64,000 nt of DNA from Ceratothoa steindachneri (GCA_963969495.1 OZ018321.1:196085126-196149125); one strand, 5' to 3'; shown: positions 45,666 to 58,760, numbered from the stretch's first letter. Numbers and translations are program-made. The notes: generated from the letters alone by a model not told the origin.

Positions 45666-46489
45666 AAAGAAGGGAATCCAATGCCATTCTATCCACCTGT
45701 TTGTAGATTATATCGCTAAAGAAAATAGAGTATCATCTACATCCATCTTTAAAAAAATTACAAAGTCTTATCTAAAACATGATTTGCTGAAATGAGGCTT
45801 AAAGATAATACATTATTTTTTAGAGTTTCAGAGACAGGTATATTAGTAAAAAGGACTCTATATCAACTAAAGCCACAAAACAATTTTGTTGTGTTAGATT
45901 CCTGATAAAATCTACACATACTAATGAATATTTAAAGGTATATTTAATATAGATTAAATGTTGTAATACTGGAAAGAGAAATTTAGCTAGGCTATAACTA
46001 TGGGTACTGATGGCAAAAAGCTTGGGGCTTAGGGTAAAATTGCCATTATGTGTTTTTGGAAGACTCTACAGAATACAACTCTAGATCCGGAGAAATATGT
46101 ATAAGCTATCTTACAGATCTGTAAGAATATTTCGTGTTTTATAACATACGTATAGAGAAAACTAATAACTACTCATTTAGAGACCATCTTCTTTAGCTCG
46201 ATTCAAATGAACTTCAAAATAAGTTGTATAAGGACCAAAAGATTTCAGGCCTACAAAATTACCTAACTGGATAGAATTCCATAAAGAAATATAAATTATG
46301 AGAACTTATTGTAGATATAACATGAACATGTCAATATTTCGACAAATACCTAAAAGAAATACTCGAATGACTATATAAATCCGATTCTGTAGGCTCTGCA
46401 TTTCGTAAATTTGAATTTTTTATAAAAACTTACATTAATTGCATAGAAACTAACTTGAGTACAATCTCATGTACGTTAGGGCATTCCCT
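45666..46489 (+). repeat. AT-rich DNA with Penelope-like 3' fragment at 46190-46420
   Basis: The 46190-46420 part matches 9669-9890 in order and spacing of several words (TAGCTCG-TTCAAATGA, TTATGAG-ACTTATT-TAGATATAA). The rest shows no feature. Confidence 0.45.
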
Positions 46490-47505
46490 TGCCATCTTTC
46501 CTCTAGGTAACATGCCCAAAAGAACTGTTACGCTTCTATGTGTCTGCAAATTGATCGTAAGGCTGCGCTACCGAGATGTATTTAAATTGGAGCCATTGCA
46601 GAGATTCTCAAGTACCCCAAAAGTGCACTCGATACTATTTTGTAAACCTATGGCAAAAGAGACGTATGTGAGGTACGTAACTCTACCGATAGGCCCAGTA
46701 AGATCTCAAAAAGGGAAGAATGAGCCACTACCCAAATTGTGTAGAAGAGCCATTTCAAGATGATCGTAGCAGTAGATTCTCTAAAGATTAATAAGATATT
46801 GGTCTTTATTTTTTCCAGGCAGACTGTCTCACTTCAGCAGGAGTAACATTGTCTTCACGCTCGCAAACTCGCGGTCAAGCCAGTGATCATCAGTACGAAG
46901 AACAAGAAAATTCGTCTTATCTTCACTACTGAGCCAGTTACATGGACGGATGGCTAATGGACCAATTCTACTCCAGCAACGAATCAAGTTCATTTTGTCC
47001 CGTTTCGATGAGATGAGGTTCGTTGGTCACAGAGCATAGAAAGATTGTCACTTGCGCTATAAATAGTGTGCAGTTTGGAGAAGGAAGTGTTATGGACTGG
47101 AACAGGATTTTTATATAATTAACTGGGCCACTTGTGCGCTTATGGGACAGAGTAAATACCTAAGTGTTAAAGGAATAGCTGCGACAGTATGTTTTGCCAA
47201 AATTTGTTAGCCTACCTAGGGAATCCTGCAATCTTTAATGGAAGATAACGCCTCCTGAGATACTGCCAAGTTGGCAAAGACCTTCCGCGATGACGACAAA
47301 ACACCATTGTGAATCCCATTGGAAATGTTTGTAAGACATTCGGAGAATTTTCTAAAGTGAAGAATCCCTCAAAAGTTCAAGAGATCTGAGAAATTCTTCA
47401 AGATAATTGAGCAATATTACTACAAAAGGGTGTCAACAGTTTGTTGGCTACTGTGGCAGATGAAAAAGCATCATTGAGCATAATGGCTTCTAGGTACAAA
47501 AAATA
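46490..47505 (+). pseudogene. Tc1-like transposase remnant, nearly full length
   Basis: Decayed blocks read CKIDRKAALPRC, YGKRDVCEVRNSTDRPSKISKRE (HTH and R-P-x-K-x-S), FTTEPVTWTDG, SNESSSF, FGEGSVMDWN (family FGGGSVMVWG), MEDNAS-stop-DTAKLAKTFRDD (catalytic Asp kept), NPIGNVCKTFGEFSKVKNPSKV (family NPIENVWK, catalytic Glu to Gly) and LLQKGVNSLLATVADEKASL. At least eight breaks occur. It is unrelated in detail to the Tc1 copy at 43400. Confidence 0.7.
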
Positions 47506-48504
47506 ATTATACCTTGTACAACTGTTTTTTATACAAGATAATCAAAATCGTTTTATTTCCTCCGAAGTGAGGATAACTTATGTAGCCTGTTACACTTGGA
47601 ACCTAGAAGAGTTGATTATCCTCTGGCCTGAGTGCAAATTAGGGAAGCTTGACCTGAACTCACTGGGAAAGTTTTTGGTGCACTTCATCCGCGCTCCTTC
47701 TCAGCATCTTTTCAATTTTTTTCCATATGACTATCCCCTCAACATTATGTCTAGCTACAATTAGTACTCGGAATACATTCTTTCTCTTGTACTGAGTGAA
47801 AATTAGAGAAAATTTCCTTCTCAGCATTCTTTTCTAATCTATGACTATTTTCTGAACCATTTACCTAAGATTAAGGACCTGACCAGCTACGTCAGTTAGT
47901 ATAAAAATGGAGGTTTTAGAACCTGTATAAACAACACCCTTTGACTGCTGCAGGTCGCAAGAGACGATGTCTTGATTGGCCCTAGACATTGGGGTGCGAT
48001 TAATGAGAAAGGCATTTTTGCCCCAATAAGCGCTTCAATACGTGTAATGTGCTAACTACATGCCTGCGTCCGTTCTTGGGTCCATAAAGCTGCGCTACAT
48101 ATGACGCGCGAGCTTTACTGCCTTGTTGACTAAGAGACAAAATCAAGGCCTTGGGTCCCGTGTCTGGAAAAGCCACAACAAAAGCAGTTCCTGACCATCT
48201 TGTCAAGAATTATACTGGTGGTTGTCTTTAACTAATTTGGACGTGCTGATTTCAAATGTGACATTCATATTTTTGTAACCGAGCAGGGTTTCATTCTACT
48301 GCATATTCCTTTTTTTACAACGTACTGTATGTATTGACTCGGGAAGGATAGTTCCCTAAGTGTTATAGCTTCAAACCATAACTTAAAATGTCAAAAGAAT
48401 TTAAAAGGATAAATGCATTGTAAGATAATATCACCTATCACTGAATACATACAGGTTATTTTTCTAATATAATGGAGAAAACACAAGCAATCGTACAAAT
48501 ACCT
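47506..48504. other. No recognised gene
   Basis: A less AT-rich patch at 47940-48230 carries a 68-codon minus frame (MTRWSGTAFVVAFPDTGPKAL...) that I cannot assign. Confidence 0.35.
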
Positions 48505-49570
48505 TTACATTCCTGGAAGAAATTTTCGCTTGCGAGAGTATCTGAAGTGTTTGATGTCTACATAGTATCGCTGAATACTCCAACAGTAGTCTGCCATCAT
48601 GTTTGTGTTTCATCGGTCTTGATATCTCTCCTCGTTAATCTTGATATCTTGATGAAAACGCTCTCCATGTTTATCACTCACTTTGCCAAGATTAGCAGAA
48701 AATTCATCAAGACGGCTCTTGAGGGAATGAACTGCTCATCATACTTGAGTATATCTAACACAGATCTTATGTGTTCATGCTTCTTTTTTAACTGCACAGA
48801 GTGACCAATAGGAATCGCACTGAACACGTTTCCATTATGGATTAAAACACATTTTAAACTCTCCTTTGAACTATCTATAAAAAGTCTCCATTCACTTGTA
48901 TCATACGAGTACATACTCTGAAACACTCATCGCATTTAAAAGTCCCGCCAGGTTACAACAGTAAACAAAATCTTCTTCAGTCTTAAAGAATGCCAAGATA
49001 TCTCTCTCACTGTTCCGATAAAAAATTACATTTGTTTTTTCCTGCAACAAATTTTTCTCTTTACGTCTAGAAGCTAACACTTCTGCTAACTTATTTGACA
49101 GCCCTAGGTCTTTAACTAAATCAATCAGTTTTAATTGGCTGAAGTTTTCACTTTCTTGGGTCGATGTAGGTACAAAGTCTAGATCGCTATCAAGTTCATT
49201 GCTTAAGTCAGATTCATGTCTATCACTTACATCGTCTAGTGAAGAAGTTCCTTGCTTGAATACAGGTACTGGAATTTCACCTGAATGAAACACTAGACTA
49301 ATTGCTGAATCAAATTTGAGAAATTTATTTTATGTCACGATTTCTTGCTATAGCCAGAAGTCTTTGTGAGACAAAAGTAGCAATTGTTTGCATGGTTGAT
49401 TGGCTCCCACCACACCATAGGAATGCCAAATCATAGTTGTTTCCTTGTGCCCTTTCTCCATTGGCGTAGAATTTCGACACATGATTTACAAACATTATGC
49501 GGGCTCCACGGTTTATCCTGATTACCTAATTTAATCTTACAGTAAGCCAAGTATGCTCTTTTCACATAAA
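48505..49570 (-). pseudogene. Unknown repetitive protein family, copy 3 (internal deletion)
   Basis: On the minus strand it reads KIKLGNQDKPWSPHNVCKSCVEILRQWRKG, a TGA, then FGIPMVWWEPINHANNCYFCLTKTSG (CxxC pairs as in copy 1), FHSGEIPVPVFKQG, an acidic stretch, FSQLKLIDLVKDLGLSNKLAEVLASRRKEKNLL, DFVYCCNLAGLL, EWRLFIDSSKESLKCVLIHNGN, FSAIPIGHSVQLKKKHEHIRSVLDILKYDEQF, then abruptly DEFSANLGKVSDKHGERFHQDIKINEERYQDR, NMMADYCWSIQR and SRKRKFLP. The middle third present in copy 1 (ADLKV...PPLYIKL...EGIF) is deleted. Breaks are few: one TGA before FGIPMVW, a TGA within the C-terminal block and small shifts. This is the best guide to the family's sequence in the window. Confidence 0.85.
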
Positions 49571-51847
49571 TACAAATGTATATTCTTTGAGTTGGTGCAG
49601 TAGAACACCATATATATAGCAAAACAAGTCAGGAGAGTTCAGACATTTCCTTCGTAATGAGACCATACTACTGAATGTTACTTCATAAACAAATTTGAAA
49701 AAACACAAAATTATATTATACACATTCGCTTTATATATTCACATGTGCATAAGGAGATGTCTAAATACATATATAAAATAAAATAAGAAGAATACCAAAC
49801 GCCTCCACTTCCGTTCACTTGGTCGTAAGATAGCCTGATACTATGAGTTGGACCAATATGGACGAGTCCATAAATAAAAAAACTTGACGTGATAGAAGAA
49901 AACTACTGCCAATTTTAAACTCAGTGGCCCTGAATTTCCCAAGAATAGGTCTCAAACTCAAGTCAGCAAAAAAAAGTAAAATTTGTTCACCAGTGTTATT
50001 ATTACTTAGTAAGGAAATACACCCTGTCGCTCTGCTTCTCGGGTTGCTCAACTGGGAGCTGCGGCCTTTGTTGAAGGATCAGTCTACTAAGCAATTTCTG
50101 GTCGGTAGGCGTCGCTGCATAGGTGCGAACACCAAACATAGGACCCAGTGTGGAGACTTAAAAAGTACGAAAACCCGACATGATATAAGTTGGAGGGGCT
50201 GGAAGCGGCTTATATACCACCAACCCTTTTTCTCTATTTTTTTATTTCTAACATGTTCGGATATTATCGTTTGTTGACAAATTTTCATAATTTTTGACCA
50301 AGTTTTGGAGTACATCCCAAATAGACCATCCTCGCCCGATTTTGTTGTTGTGACGGACGATTTAAACCTCAACAGCGCAACTTTGACCAGTGTAGGGGCG
50401 TTCTTTGAAACATTTTTACTGCTGTAAATGGCACGACACTGTGCTTTCTCAGGGACCCTTCTAAGTTCTCTTAATGGAGAGGGGAGGCTTCCTCGTCTCC
50501 CTTGCCTATAGTTGATTCCTTGCGAGACTTCTCTAGCGGTGAGTCCCCCTTTCTTTCTCAGGGGCTCTCAAATTTCGGGATACCCGAAACCTTGGGAGAA
50601 TCGGCGCTTAGAGGTCTCTTCTGACGTGTTGATTGTCTCAGCTATTACTGAACCCGAAACCACCCCTGTGCAGGATCATTTTGAAGCAGCAGGGGCCTTA
50701 AAAGAGACGCAAAGAGAGGAGAGACCTCCTCATTCTGGTGCTGCACATTTTTCGTCCAGGACATTTTGCCATCACGGACAAGGATCTGGCTGAGTCTGGT
50801 TCCTTCAGTATTGGATTTCCCTGGAGTGGCTAAGAGCGAGTTCACTCCTGGCGACTCTTCTCTGGTAGCGTAAGTAAAAGAGGGTGTGTAGATGCACTGT
50901 TTTCGATGATGTACATAGGCGCCTTTGCTCACTAAAGTTCCTACCTTAAATGTTTTGTTAGCTTTCATGATTATTCTTGGCTGCAGTATGAACTTTCCAT
51001 TATTTATCTACTATATTGTACCAAAACGTCCTCTGCGAATCCTCTTTAATTTATCAAACTTACTATCGGATTAAGGATTCATTTAATCTAATGACAATAC
51101 ACATAATCTTGCCATCCTCGATTCTCTTATGCTATTGAACTCTATAGTTCAGCCGTTTGATCTATGCGTGTTTCCTATTAGGGGAATATTCTGTATTTGG
51201 TAATCATGCAAGTTTTTACTCTTTTTGCTATTAAAGCATTCACATTATCATCAAACCATAGACTCAGAACTTTCCAAAGAAGACAATTCCTCTCAAGAAG
51301 CACAACAGAAAGTAGAAGTTGCTTCGGAATGCAATTTTTTAGGAATCTTCAAACATCTTGGCTGAATGAATTAGTAATTAGGAAAGAATTCCCACTTTCT
51401 TATAGGGTTAGCATGTCTGACCTAGAATGTGTGTATGTATTTCATGCCATCTTATATAGTTTAAAAGAAAAGTTTATTCCTTCTCCGCTCCTTTTAGGCA
51501 GTAAATTATATCTGATCAGTCCACAAATCAAAGCTTTTACTTAGCCTAGAAATTTAGAAATACTCGTAATTTTAGCCAATATTTTGGCTACAATTAAAAT
51601 AACACGTTAGGTCAGACTGATTCAGTGGACAATAGCAGGATACTAGGCGTTGTTCAAGTTTAATTGCGGCTCTCTCAAGATATAGTTTTGGCAAAAGGTT
51701 TTGACAAACAACTAAATTTTGTGGTTCATAAGTTTCATTGCTTCAGATCCCTCCTAATACAAAGTGCGTGATTATGGGGTAGAATAGTAGACAACCAAAA
51801 TGATATCTATAAATCAAAAGTTTATTACACAAAAAAACATTTAATTT
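49571..51847. other. No recognised gene
   Basis: 50400-50970 is richer in G and C and open in several frames on both strands (for example minus 50645-50968), but none resembles a known family. The rest is AT-rich. Confidence 0.35.
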
Positions 51848-52640
51848 ATAAACTTAGTGTTGACCCTTTCTCTTCATGACTTCGTTAACTCGTTCAGAAA
51901 TGTTGGATATCAATTTGCGGAGAATATTCTGATCGATAATGTTTTAGTCTGGTCTTAAACATAGAAAGTCGTCATGGTTTGTGGGCTTCTGTTTGTCCAC
52001 CCGCTTTTTAAAAATCGTTCACAGGTTCTCAATCAGTTTAAGATCAGGAAAGGTTCACGTCAAAGCTCCTTTATTTCATTGCGCTGTTGTTCAACTTTTC
52101 AAGTCAAATAGTTGTTACCAATCCAACTCTATGGCAGGGTGTTCCATCAAACTGAACTACGCATGGATCTTTTCCATATTGATTTTGGCTCGTTGGTAGG
52201 TGTTATGGAGGAAATTTTTGTTCATTCTTTGTTCATTGCGTTTTTTATAGGAAGAAATATGAGGGGAATAGTTCTCTTGGAGGATAAGAATCCTCATACT
52301 GTTGGAAAGTATCAGAACTTATGGTAGCTTTCTTTTTTCTTCTTAGAACAGTTAATCTTTCAGATATCCTAAAGAGTGAAAAGGTTTCTTCTTTAGAGTA
52401 AATAACCATGCCCTATTGTTCAATCCTCCAATTCTTGTACCTTTTGAACGCCAACTTTCTTTGAGGTTTTTCTTATTGATCAGTGACTTTTTTGCCTCCA
52501 TCCTTTTCACGAGATAGTTATTCAGAATATTTTGTCTCACCGTTCATGCAGATGCAGACAAAGACGTCTGAAACAACTTTTAACCATGTTTCACACCAAC
52601 AGACATCGGGTTCGGAAGTTAATTTCGCATGAGGAGGACT
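51848..52640 (-). pseudogene. Tc1-like transposase remnant
   Basis: The minus-strand reading gives VRQNILNNYLVKRMEAKKSLINKKNLKESW, then weak middle blocks, FDGTPCHRVGLVTTI (family QDNAPCHTAK), and a clear end: FPDLKLIENL, TIFKKRVDKQKPTNHDDFLCL and LRKLISNISERVNEVMKRKGQH. IENL keeps the catalytic Glu. Many breaks occur. The right side meets the fold-back arm at 52860. Confidence 0.7.
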
Positions 52641-52859
52641 TCGTTACGCTTACTGGATAACCTTGGAGGTTTGAGGCATTATTTGGAGAACTTGCACTTA
52701 TCTCTTTGGAAATCCTGGTGGTTTGGAAGGCAGTTCCTACAGACCTATTTATAGAAGCAAATGTTGCATACGATATGCTTATTTAGGGAGAAGCAATGGA
52801 TGATGACTACACGAGTTTCCTTTGGAGTAACCATTGTCTGCAAAAAAAGATAACGGTGC

Positions 52860-53740
52860 TGAATTTTTCGTTCTACGTTAGCAGTGTTCGGGGTGATGGT
52901 TTTCCTGAGAATGGTTGCGTGCCGTCCACTCACTCACTCACGCTTAGCACTATGGTAACATTTAGGTGATTAAATATGGTTGGTAGACATTTAGTATGAA
53001 CAACAAAGCCAAACAACCTGACAAAATTTTCGTAACACAAAAAAGCAAACTCCAAACAACCTGCCTTAGACTTCATGATCGGTTGATAAAAACAAAACCA
53101 TCAAATAAAAACGTTTATCACGACTAAATAACTTGACCTAACCTACTTACCAGGGCAAACAACTCATAACCATTAAATAAAAGCAACAATCCTACCAACT
53201 GGAAATATCTTTCACCTTACTTTAAGCAGCTAAAAATCTTAAAATAAGATCAACAAGCTAAACACCCTCACCGAACCTTCTTCACACGTCAAACATCTCC
53301 CAATAAAACCAACAAACCTTAATACCATAGCTATCTTTCGCCAAACGCCAAATAGCTCACAATCCATAAACGAGCCTAACCTAGAAAATAGCAATTTTCC
53401 TGAGAAATATCTCGATGTATAGACTTGGCCAAAATCTTTAGAGGTGACATCTATTCCGATACAACATAATTATATAAATATCTAAAATGTATATTTATAT
53501 GTATAGTATCTATTATGTATGTTATTGGTCTTTTTTTAGTGCATACATTATGAAAAATTAAAGTTGGTATCTTTGAATCTTAATTATGACCTATTTAACC
53601 TCATAAAATTAATATAACTACAGCCATATTTAATCACCTAATTGTTAATATAGTGTTAAGCGTGAGTGAGTGGACGGCACGCAACCATTCTCAGAGAAAC
53701 CATCGCCCCGAACACTGCAGAGGTAGAACGGAAAATTTAT
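52860..53740. repeat. Fold-back structure, two ~115-bp inverted arms
   Basis: The left arm (about 52860-52980) and right arm (about 53625-53740) are reverse complements with few mismatches. Both contain GCAGTGTTCGGGG, GAGAATGGTTGCGTGCCGTC with CACTCACTCAC following, and AGGTGATTAAATATGG. About 640 bp of A/C-rich sequence separates them. No target duplication could be fixed. Confidence 0.85.
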
Positions 53741-53879
53741 TTGATTGTTTTGGGGGCTTTGTCTGGGGTTAATGTTAATTATAGGATTTTTTGTATTATT
53801 ATTTAACCTAATCCGCAAGTGCAGTTTTATATGGTCCAAAAACATCGGAAATCACCAGTAACGAACATAAGCTATATTG

Positions 53880-54015
53880 AAATTCACAAAAAAAAAACAA
53901 AGAAAAAAAACCCAAACAAAATAAAAAACCCCAAACCAAACAAAGAAAAAAGTAAACCAAAAAAATAGAAAAAAAGAGAAAGAAATAGAACACAGGGAAG
54001 AAGAAGAAAGAAACA
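53880..54015 (+). repeat. A-rich low-complexity tract
   Basis: AAAACAAAG, AAAAAACC and AGAAAGAAA words dominate. Long minus-strand frames (F/L-rich) are compositional. Confidence 0.85.
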
Positions 54016-54040
54016 CGTAACCGAATCTTTGAATCTTATA

Positions 54041-54314
54041 CAGGGTGGGGCATAAAGATCTTCCTCATCTGGACTGGGCACTATGGGGGCTGTAGTGGTG
54101 GTCATAGAGGAAGAACAGGTCTCATACGGTAAGCTAGATTTTATCTTTTTAATTTTCTTCATCACTTATGGTAACAATTTCTCTATCATTTTTATTTTGT
54201 CTATCACTGACCTAATTTTCATATACTTTTTAGGAATATACTTATATTTTTTCTATATAGCTGTGTTTTTTTTATATGCATTCAAAGTGTAAGAGATCTT
54301 TATGCCCCACCCTG
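54041..54314. mobile_element. TA-flanked MITE with 21-bp identical TIRs (274 bp)
   Basis: Both ends read inward CAGGGTGGGGCATAAAGATC and one more T; the bases then diverge. TA lies directly outside each end (54039-54040 and 54315-54316), as expected for Tc1/mariner-type insertion. There is no transposase inside. Perfect TIRs suggest recent activity. Confidence 0.88.
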
Positions 54315-54316
54315 TA

Positions 54317-57284
54317 TATGATATAAACAAATATACGATGTTGAGCAGCTATAGAGGATGTAAATTCTGTGCATATCATTGTATTTGGAGGTCGACCTAT
54401 CAAAATTTATTCTTTGAACGCTTCTTAAAAAAAGAATTTTTAATACATTTATCGTAAAGAATACTGTTGACATATTTCCAGCTATTTTATGTTATTTTCA
54501 GCTTATCATTTTTCTTAATTCATCATTCTTATAATCATTATCTTTCCAACTCTCGTACCAAAGATTGATTGGGACTCAAATATTATTCCAATCTCAAAAA
54601 TTACAAATAGATTTAGCATTCGACTGATCCTTCATAGCGATGGGAACAGTGCTGTAGCCGGCTTATATTAAGTTTCGATTGCGCAGAGGAGGTTTGAAGT
54701 ATGCCTCCTAATAAATATACACCATACACATGTAAACGGATTGTAGAAATACACCCCTTTATTTCCCGTACTCGGTAACTCTCCCAAAAGATGAAAAAAT
54801 ACCCTAACCTGTTATTGATTTTCTTGGAAATTAAACCAAATGCGTTAATATGTAAAATCATATAGAAAAAAACCCCTAAAATACTTAATCTAAAATAAAT
54901 AATACACTTTAAGAAAATCTTAACTCAAGCAAAAGATTTCTAAATGAACGTCATGGTCAAATAAATTTAATGAACTTAAGGTTCAAGTTACAAAACCCGA
55001 ACTGGGTAGCCAAGAACGTAAATTAAACGCACTCCTATCGTTCAAGAATATCATAGAATTGAAGCAAGACATTTAAAATTTTAAAGTCTAAAATCTAACA
55101 ACTAACTGGTAAATTAACTTAATGGTAAATAAATTCATTGAACTAAATTTTCATATTAAACACTTGCCCAATAGGTAGTGGAAAAGCTGAAGTAACTGAC
55201 CCAGTTAGTTAAAATTCCATAGAAATCATCGAAAATTTAAAGCTTAAATATTCTGGCTAAAGGTCACCAATGACAACAAATAGGCATTAAACAAACCCAA
55301 TGTTTGTTTAACACCTGCGGAGCTAAAATCTCATTATAAATCCTGAATATTCATAAACATCGATATGAACAGTTTATATCCAAAGAAAGCAATATTTCAA
55401 CAATTTGGGGGAACGGATCATGTTCTTAGATCAATAATTCCCTACAAAACGAAGGGAATGTCTAAACTAATCTACCTTACTATATAATACGTAAACTTTA
55501 AAAAAAATCAAATGAAATTAATGATAAGTTAATTGTTACACTCTTAATGAGTAATAAAATGATATTATTAGTTCAGGGCTTAGAAGATTAATAATTTAAG
55601 TTAATGCCTTGAATAATCCGACTTAAGTTCCGATATCTCTTAACATTGGACCGCAATGGTTTCCAAACAATAATTGAATGAATTGCAACTAACCTCGACC
55701 GCGCTGTTAGGCTTGCGGCAAAAGAGAGGTTCACTGGAGCAGGATTGGCTTGTTTGTTTGTTTTTCCGTTTACTGTTTGTTAAACCATAGGGCATAGGAT
55801 CATAGGTATACCAGGATCTATATCAGCCAAGAATGAAATTGTAAGCCCGAGGAAACTAAGTTTAGATTCTAATGTTTTATTTTGCGCCGAAAACTAGAGA
55901 GAGACATTTTTTTTAAGCAATCTTATGTGAAACTTGACTATTATATTAAAAGTCCCTTTTGTCGGAAATTTGTGTTTCCATCTTAAGGAAAACTAACAAA
56001 AAAATATCATTCACTCCCTTCATTGGATGTTATAACTTTCGTTTCTTTCTTACCCATCACAATCGGTCGAACCACCGATTTTGAGTCTTGGTAGGCCTTT
56101 TTAAAAGGATTTAATATCCTTTTTTTACACTTCTCTTAATGTTGTTGCCTGGAAACCTTTCAGGTACGATGATAAGTCACATTAGTTGTGGTAATTCATC
56201 AGCTGGAAATACGATTGGGGTTGACTTTTTGATGACCTCTATCTAACTACACTACTGAACAAAATAAGAGAACGACTTTCCTGTATTAAGATATTCTCAA
56301 AATTAGATAAGTAGGTACCATACTCCTAGTTGTTTACCCATACCCACGTTAAATTCTATTCTATTTCAGTTCCCATTGTGATTGAAGGACATTAAAAGGC
56401 TAAAAATAAACGCATTTTACGTTACTTCTTACCATCTCATTTCGTTCTCTACATCACTCTCTCCCTCCCCCCCTAAAGTTTCAATCCATTAAAGTGTCAA
56501 CTCCACATCAGAATTTATCCACTTTTCAACCTATTTCGCTGTCTCTGTTTCAAGATTGAATTTCTTGGCAACTTTGACGATAACTGGGACGTTAGCTCGG
56601 CCTAACTTAGGCTATTCATTGCGGTGCCAAAATCCGGCTGTCGAAACGAGCTGAATTGGAAAAGATGGTGAGGATATTAACGGATAATAATGGAGAAAAG
56701 AGTCTATTAACATAAATAGCATGGTAACATTTGTTGATAATTACGAAGCGGATGGATTTGGATACTTTTCTATTTTATTTCGGTTTGGTTCATTATAATT
56801 ATTCCTTTCCACCCTGTTTACTCCATTTTATTATAACTCTTATTCCATATTTGCATCCACAATAAAGGAAATCAGTTGGAAAATGTACTTTTCCTTTAGC
56901 ATATTAATGCAAAATTGCAAAGTCATGATCCAAGTAGGCAGAACTTTTAAATAAAGAATTACCACAAATATATATATTTTTTCATAATTTTTGAACTCCC
57001 CCCATCAACACCCCAACCTAGGGGATGGTATTAGGTTTTCTTAACGAAAAAAAAAATTAGTGGTAGTTTCTCTAAGTTAGTGAAAATGAACCTAACTTCT
57101 ATCGATGAAGGCAGTTTCTTGTTAAAAAAAAGGCATTAGTAAGGTTGTTTTTTAATGGAAATTTCCCCCACGCATGAGATAAAGAGAAGTGGTTGTGTTA
57201 GCATTAACTTTTATGCTGTAAATTATCATGGTGAAAAGGTTAAAAGTGGTGGTAAGTAGAAATAATTTGCTATTCGAATTTTTT
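54317..57284. other. AT-rich DNA, nothing recognised
   Basis: Nearly 3 kb with no family-like frame, tandem pattern or element end that I could support. It may be intron or old intergenic DNA. Confidence 0.45.
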
Positions 57285-57313
57285 TTTTTTGGGGGGGGGG
57301 GGGAGCGGGGGGA
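57279..57313 (+). repeat. T-run followed by G-run
   Basis: About 12 T then about 14 G, followed by AGCGGGGGG. Assembly errors are common at such runs. Confidence 0.85.
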
Positions 57314-57389
57314 ATATAAAATGCCTCTGAAGTCAATAACGTTCGTGGTGCTCGAATTTTAGAACATATGTTGCCTTAGAGCCGCCGAA

Positions 57390-57585
57390 TTGCCTGAAGC
57401 ATATTGATGCATACCGTAATAAGTCTCAGACAATTCAGCAGCTCAAGGACATTTGCGTAGAAATCGAACGCGGAAACCACTTATTGAGCGTTGGTATTTC
57501 AAATGCAGCGTGGAAACCACTTATTGAGCGTTGGTATTTCAAATGCATTGAAAAAAACCTGTCTCAGCCGAATCAAAAATGAACA
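57390..57585 (+). repeat. 40-bp tandem duplication in a possible mariner C-terminal remnant
   Basis: GGAAACCACTTATTGAGCGT with TGGTATTTCAAATGCA following occurs at 57472 and 57512. One frame around it reads IDAYRNKSQTIQQLKDICVEIE, similar to the VYxNxPxTIxELKxxIxxEI region of mariner transposases. The duplication is clear; the protein call is weak. Confidence 0.55.
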
Positions 57586-58274
57586 TCTAAGAATTCCGAG
57601 TTAAAAAATAGCAAAAATTTATTCCGATTTAAAAAAAAATCATAAATGGCTAGTAAATATATGTCACTCAATGTTTAATCCTTATAAATAGATCAGATTT
57701 AATGAATTTTACTCCTTTGTGGAAGTTAATAGATTAAGGATTTGGTTCTATTGAATTACAGTGTGAACAGAAGCGTATTCGTACATTGGTCAATTTATGT
57801 ACTTCATTGTAAAAACCTAAAATGTAAAAAGGATATCGGACATCTCTGGATTTTGTAATTGCATACATAAATAAATATACATACACATACATATTTGTGT
57901 GCGTGAAAGAGGAGGGATTGAATACCTCCTTCCATGCACATATGCACTTATATACACATATATGTGCACACATATCAAGATTAAATGGATCTCTTCATTT
58001 ATCCTTGGAACTCCATCTTCTAACAGATACGCAGAAATGGAAGTCAAAAGACACGTCTACATTGCGTTTCCCGTTTCATTTCGCAGTCAGCTCCTTGCAT
58101 CATTTTCAAAGTTATAAAAGGTGGATTCTTCTTTCACTCATGAAATAGGTTACATCAGTAGATAAGACAGTAATGAGTCAGGTTATTTGGTTCTCTAAGT
58201 TAAGAATTGTTATTAGATCAAAGGTGCCGTGAATACCTTTAGACATCCTACAACACATCTTTCTTCCGTTTAAA
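57586..58274. other. No recognised gene
   Basis: AT-rich with short TA/CA-rich words (57870-57970). Overlapping short frames are not convincing. Confidence 0.4.
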
Positions 58275-58760
58275 ACAGGGATCTCCAAAGTGGTCGATGA
58301 GTACATGGGGGTCGAATGGGGGTTGTTTAATGGTATGGTGGGTCAATTTAACATTTGGTGGTCAGAAGAAGACATTCGCACCAATTTATTACCTAATATA
58401 ACATTTTATACAATAGATTCATTTATCATACTATATTTCTATGGGTAAATTTCAACATTATGTTCATAATTTTTTTAATTTTCCATGATCTCCACAATGA
58501 TAATAAAGTCTTCCTTATTTACCCTCATATTTAATGAGAGATATTTACAAAGGATGGGGACAAGGAACAACAGTTTCGTAGGGTTTGTTATGATGCAGTT
58601 TTCCTTATTGAAATACATCAGAATTGGCACATAAACTTAATTTCTATTTATTTATTTTCAAGAACATGCCTGGGGTCGATAGGGACAGGGGGGTCAAAGA
58701 TTCGACGACTGGGTCAATGGGCTAATGGGATTCTCATAATGACATATGCCGTTCTTAGGT
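58275..58760 (+). repeat. Possible hAT-related fragment
   Basis: CAGGGATCTCCAAAGTGG at 58275 looks like a hAT terminus and is followed by GGGTCGA/GGGTCAA words recurring to about 58720. No opposite end or duplication was found. Confidence 0.3.

Noticed and set aside
45324..45795. Two overlapping 113- and 135-codon Ser/Leu frames
   Set aside because: They come from the CT-rich simple sequence.
48472..48804. 110-codon plus-strand frame
   Set aside because: Antisense of the C-terminal part of unknown-family copy 3.
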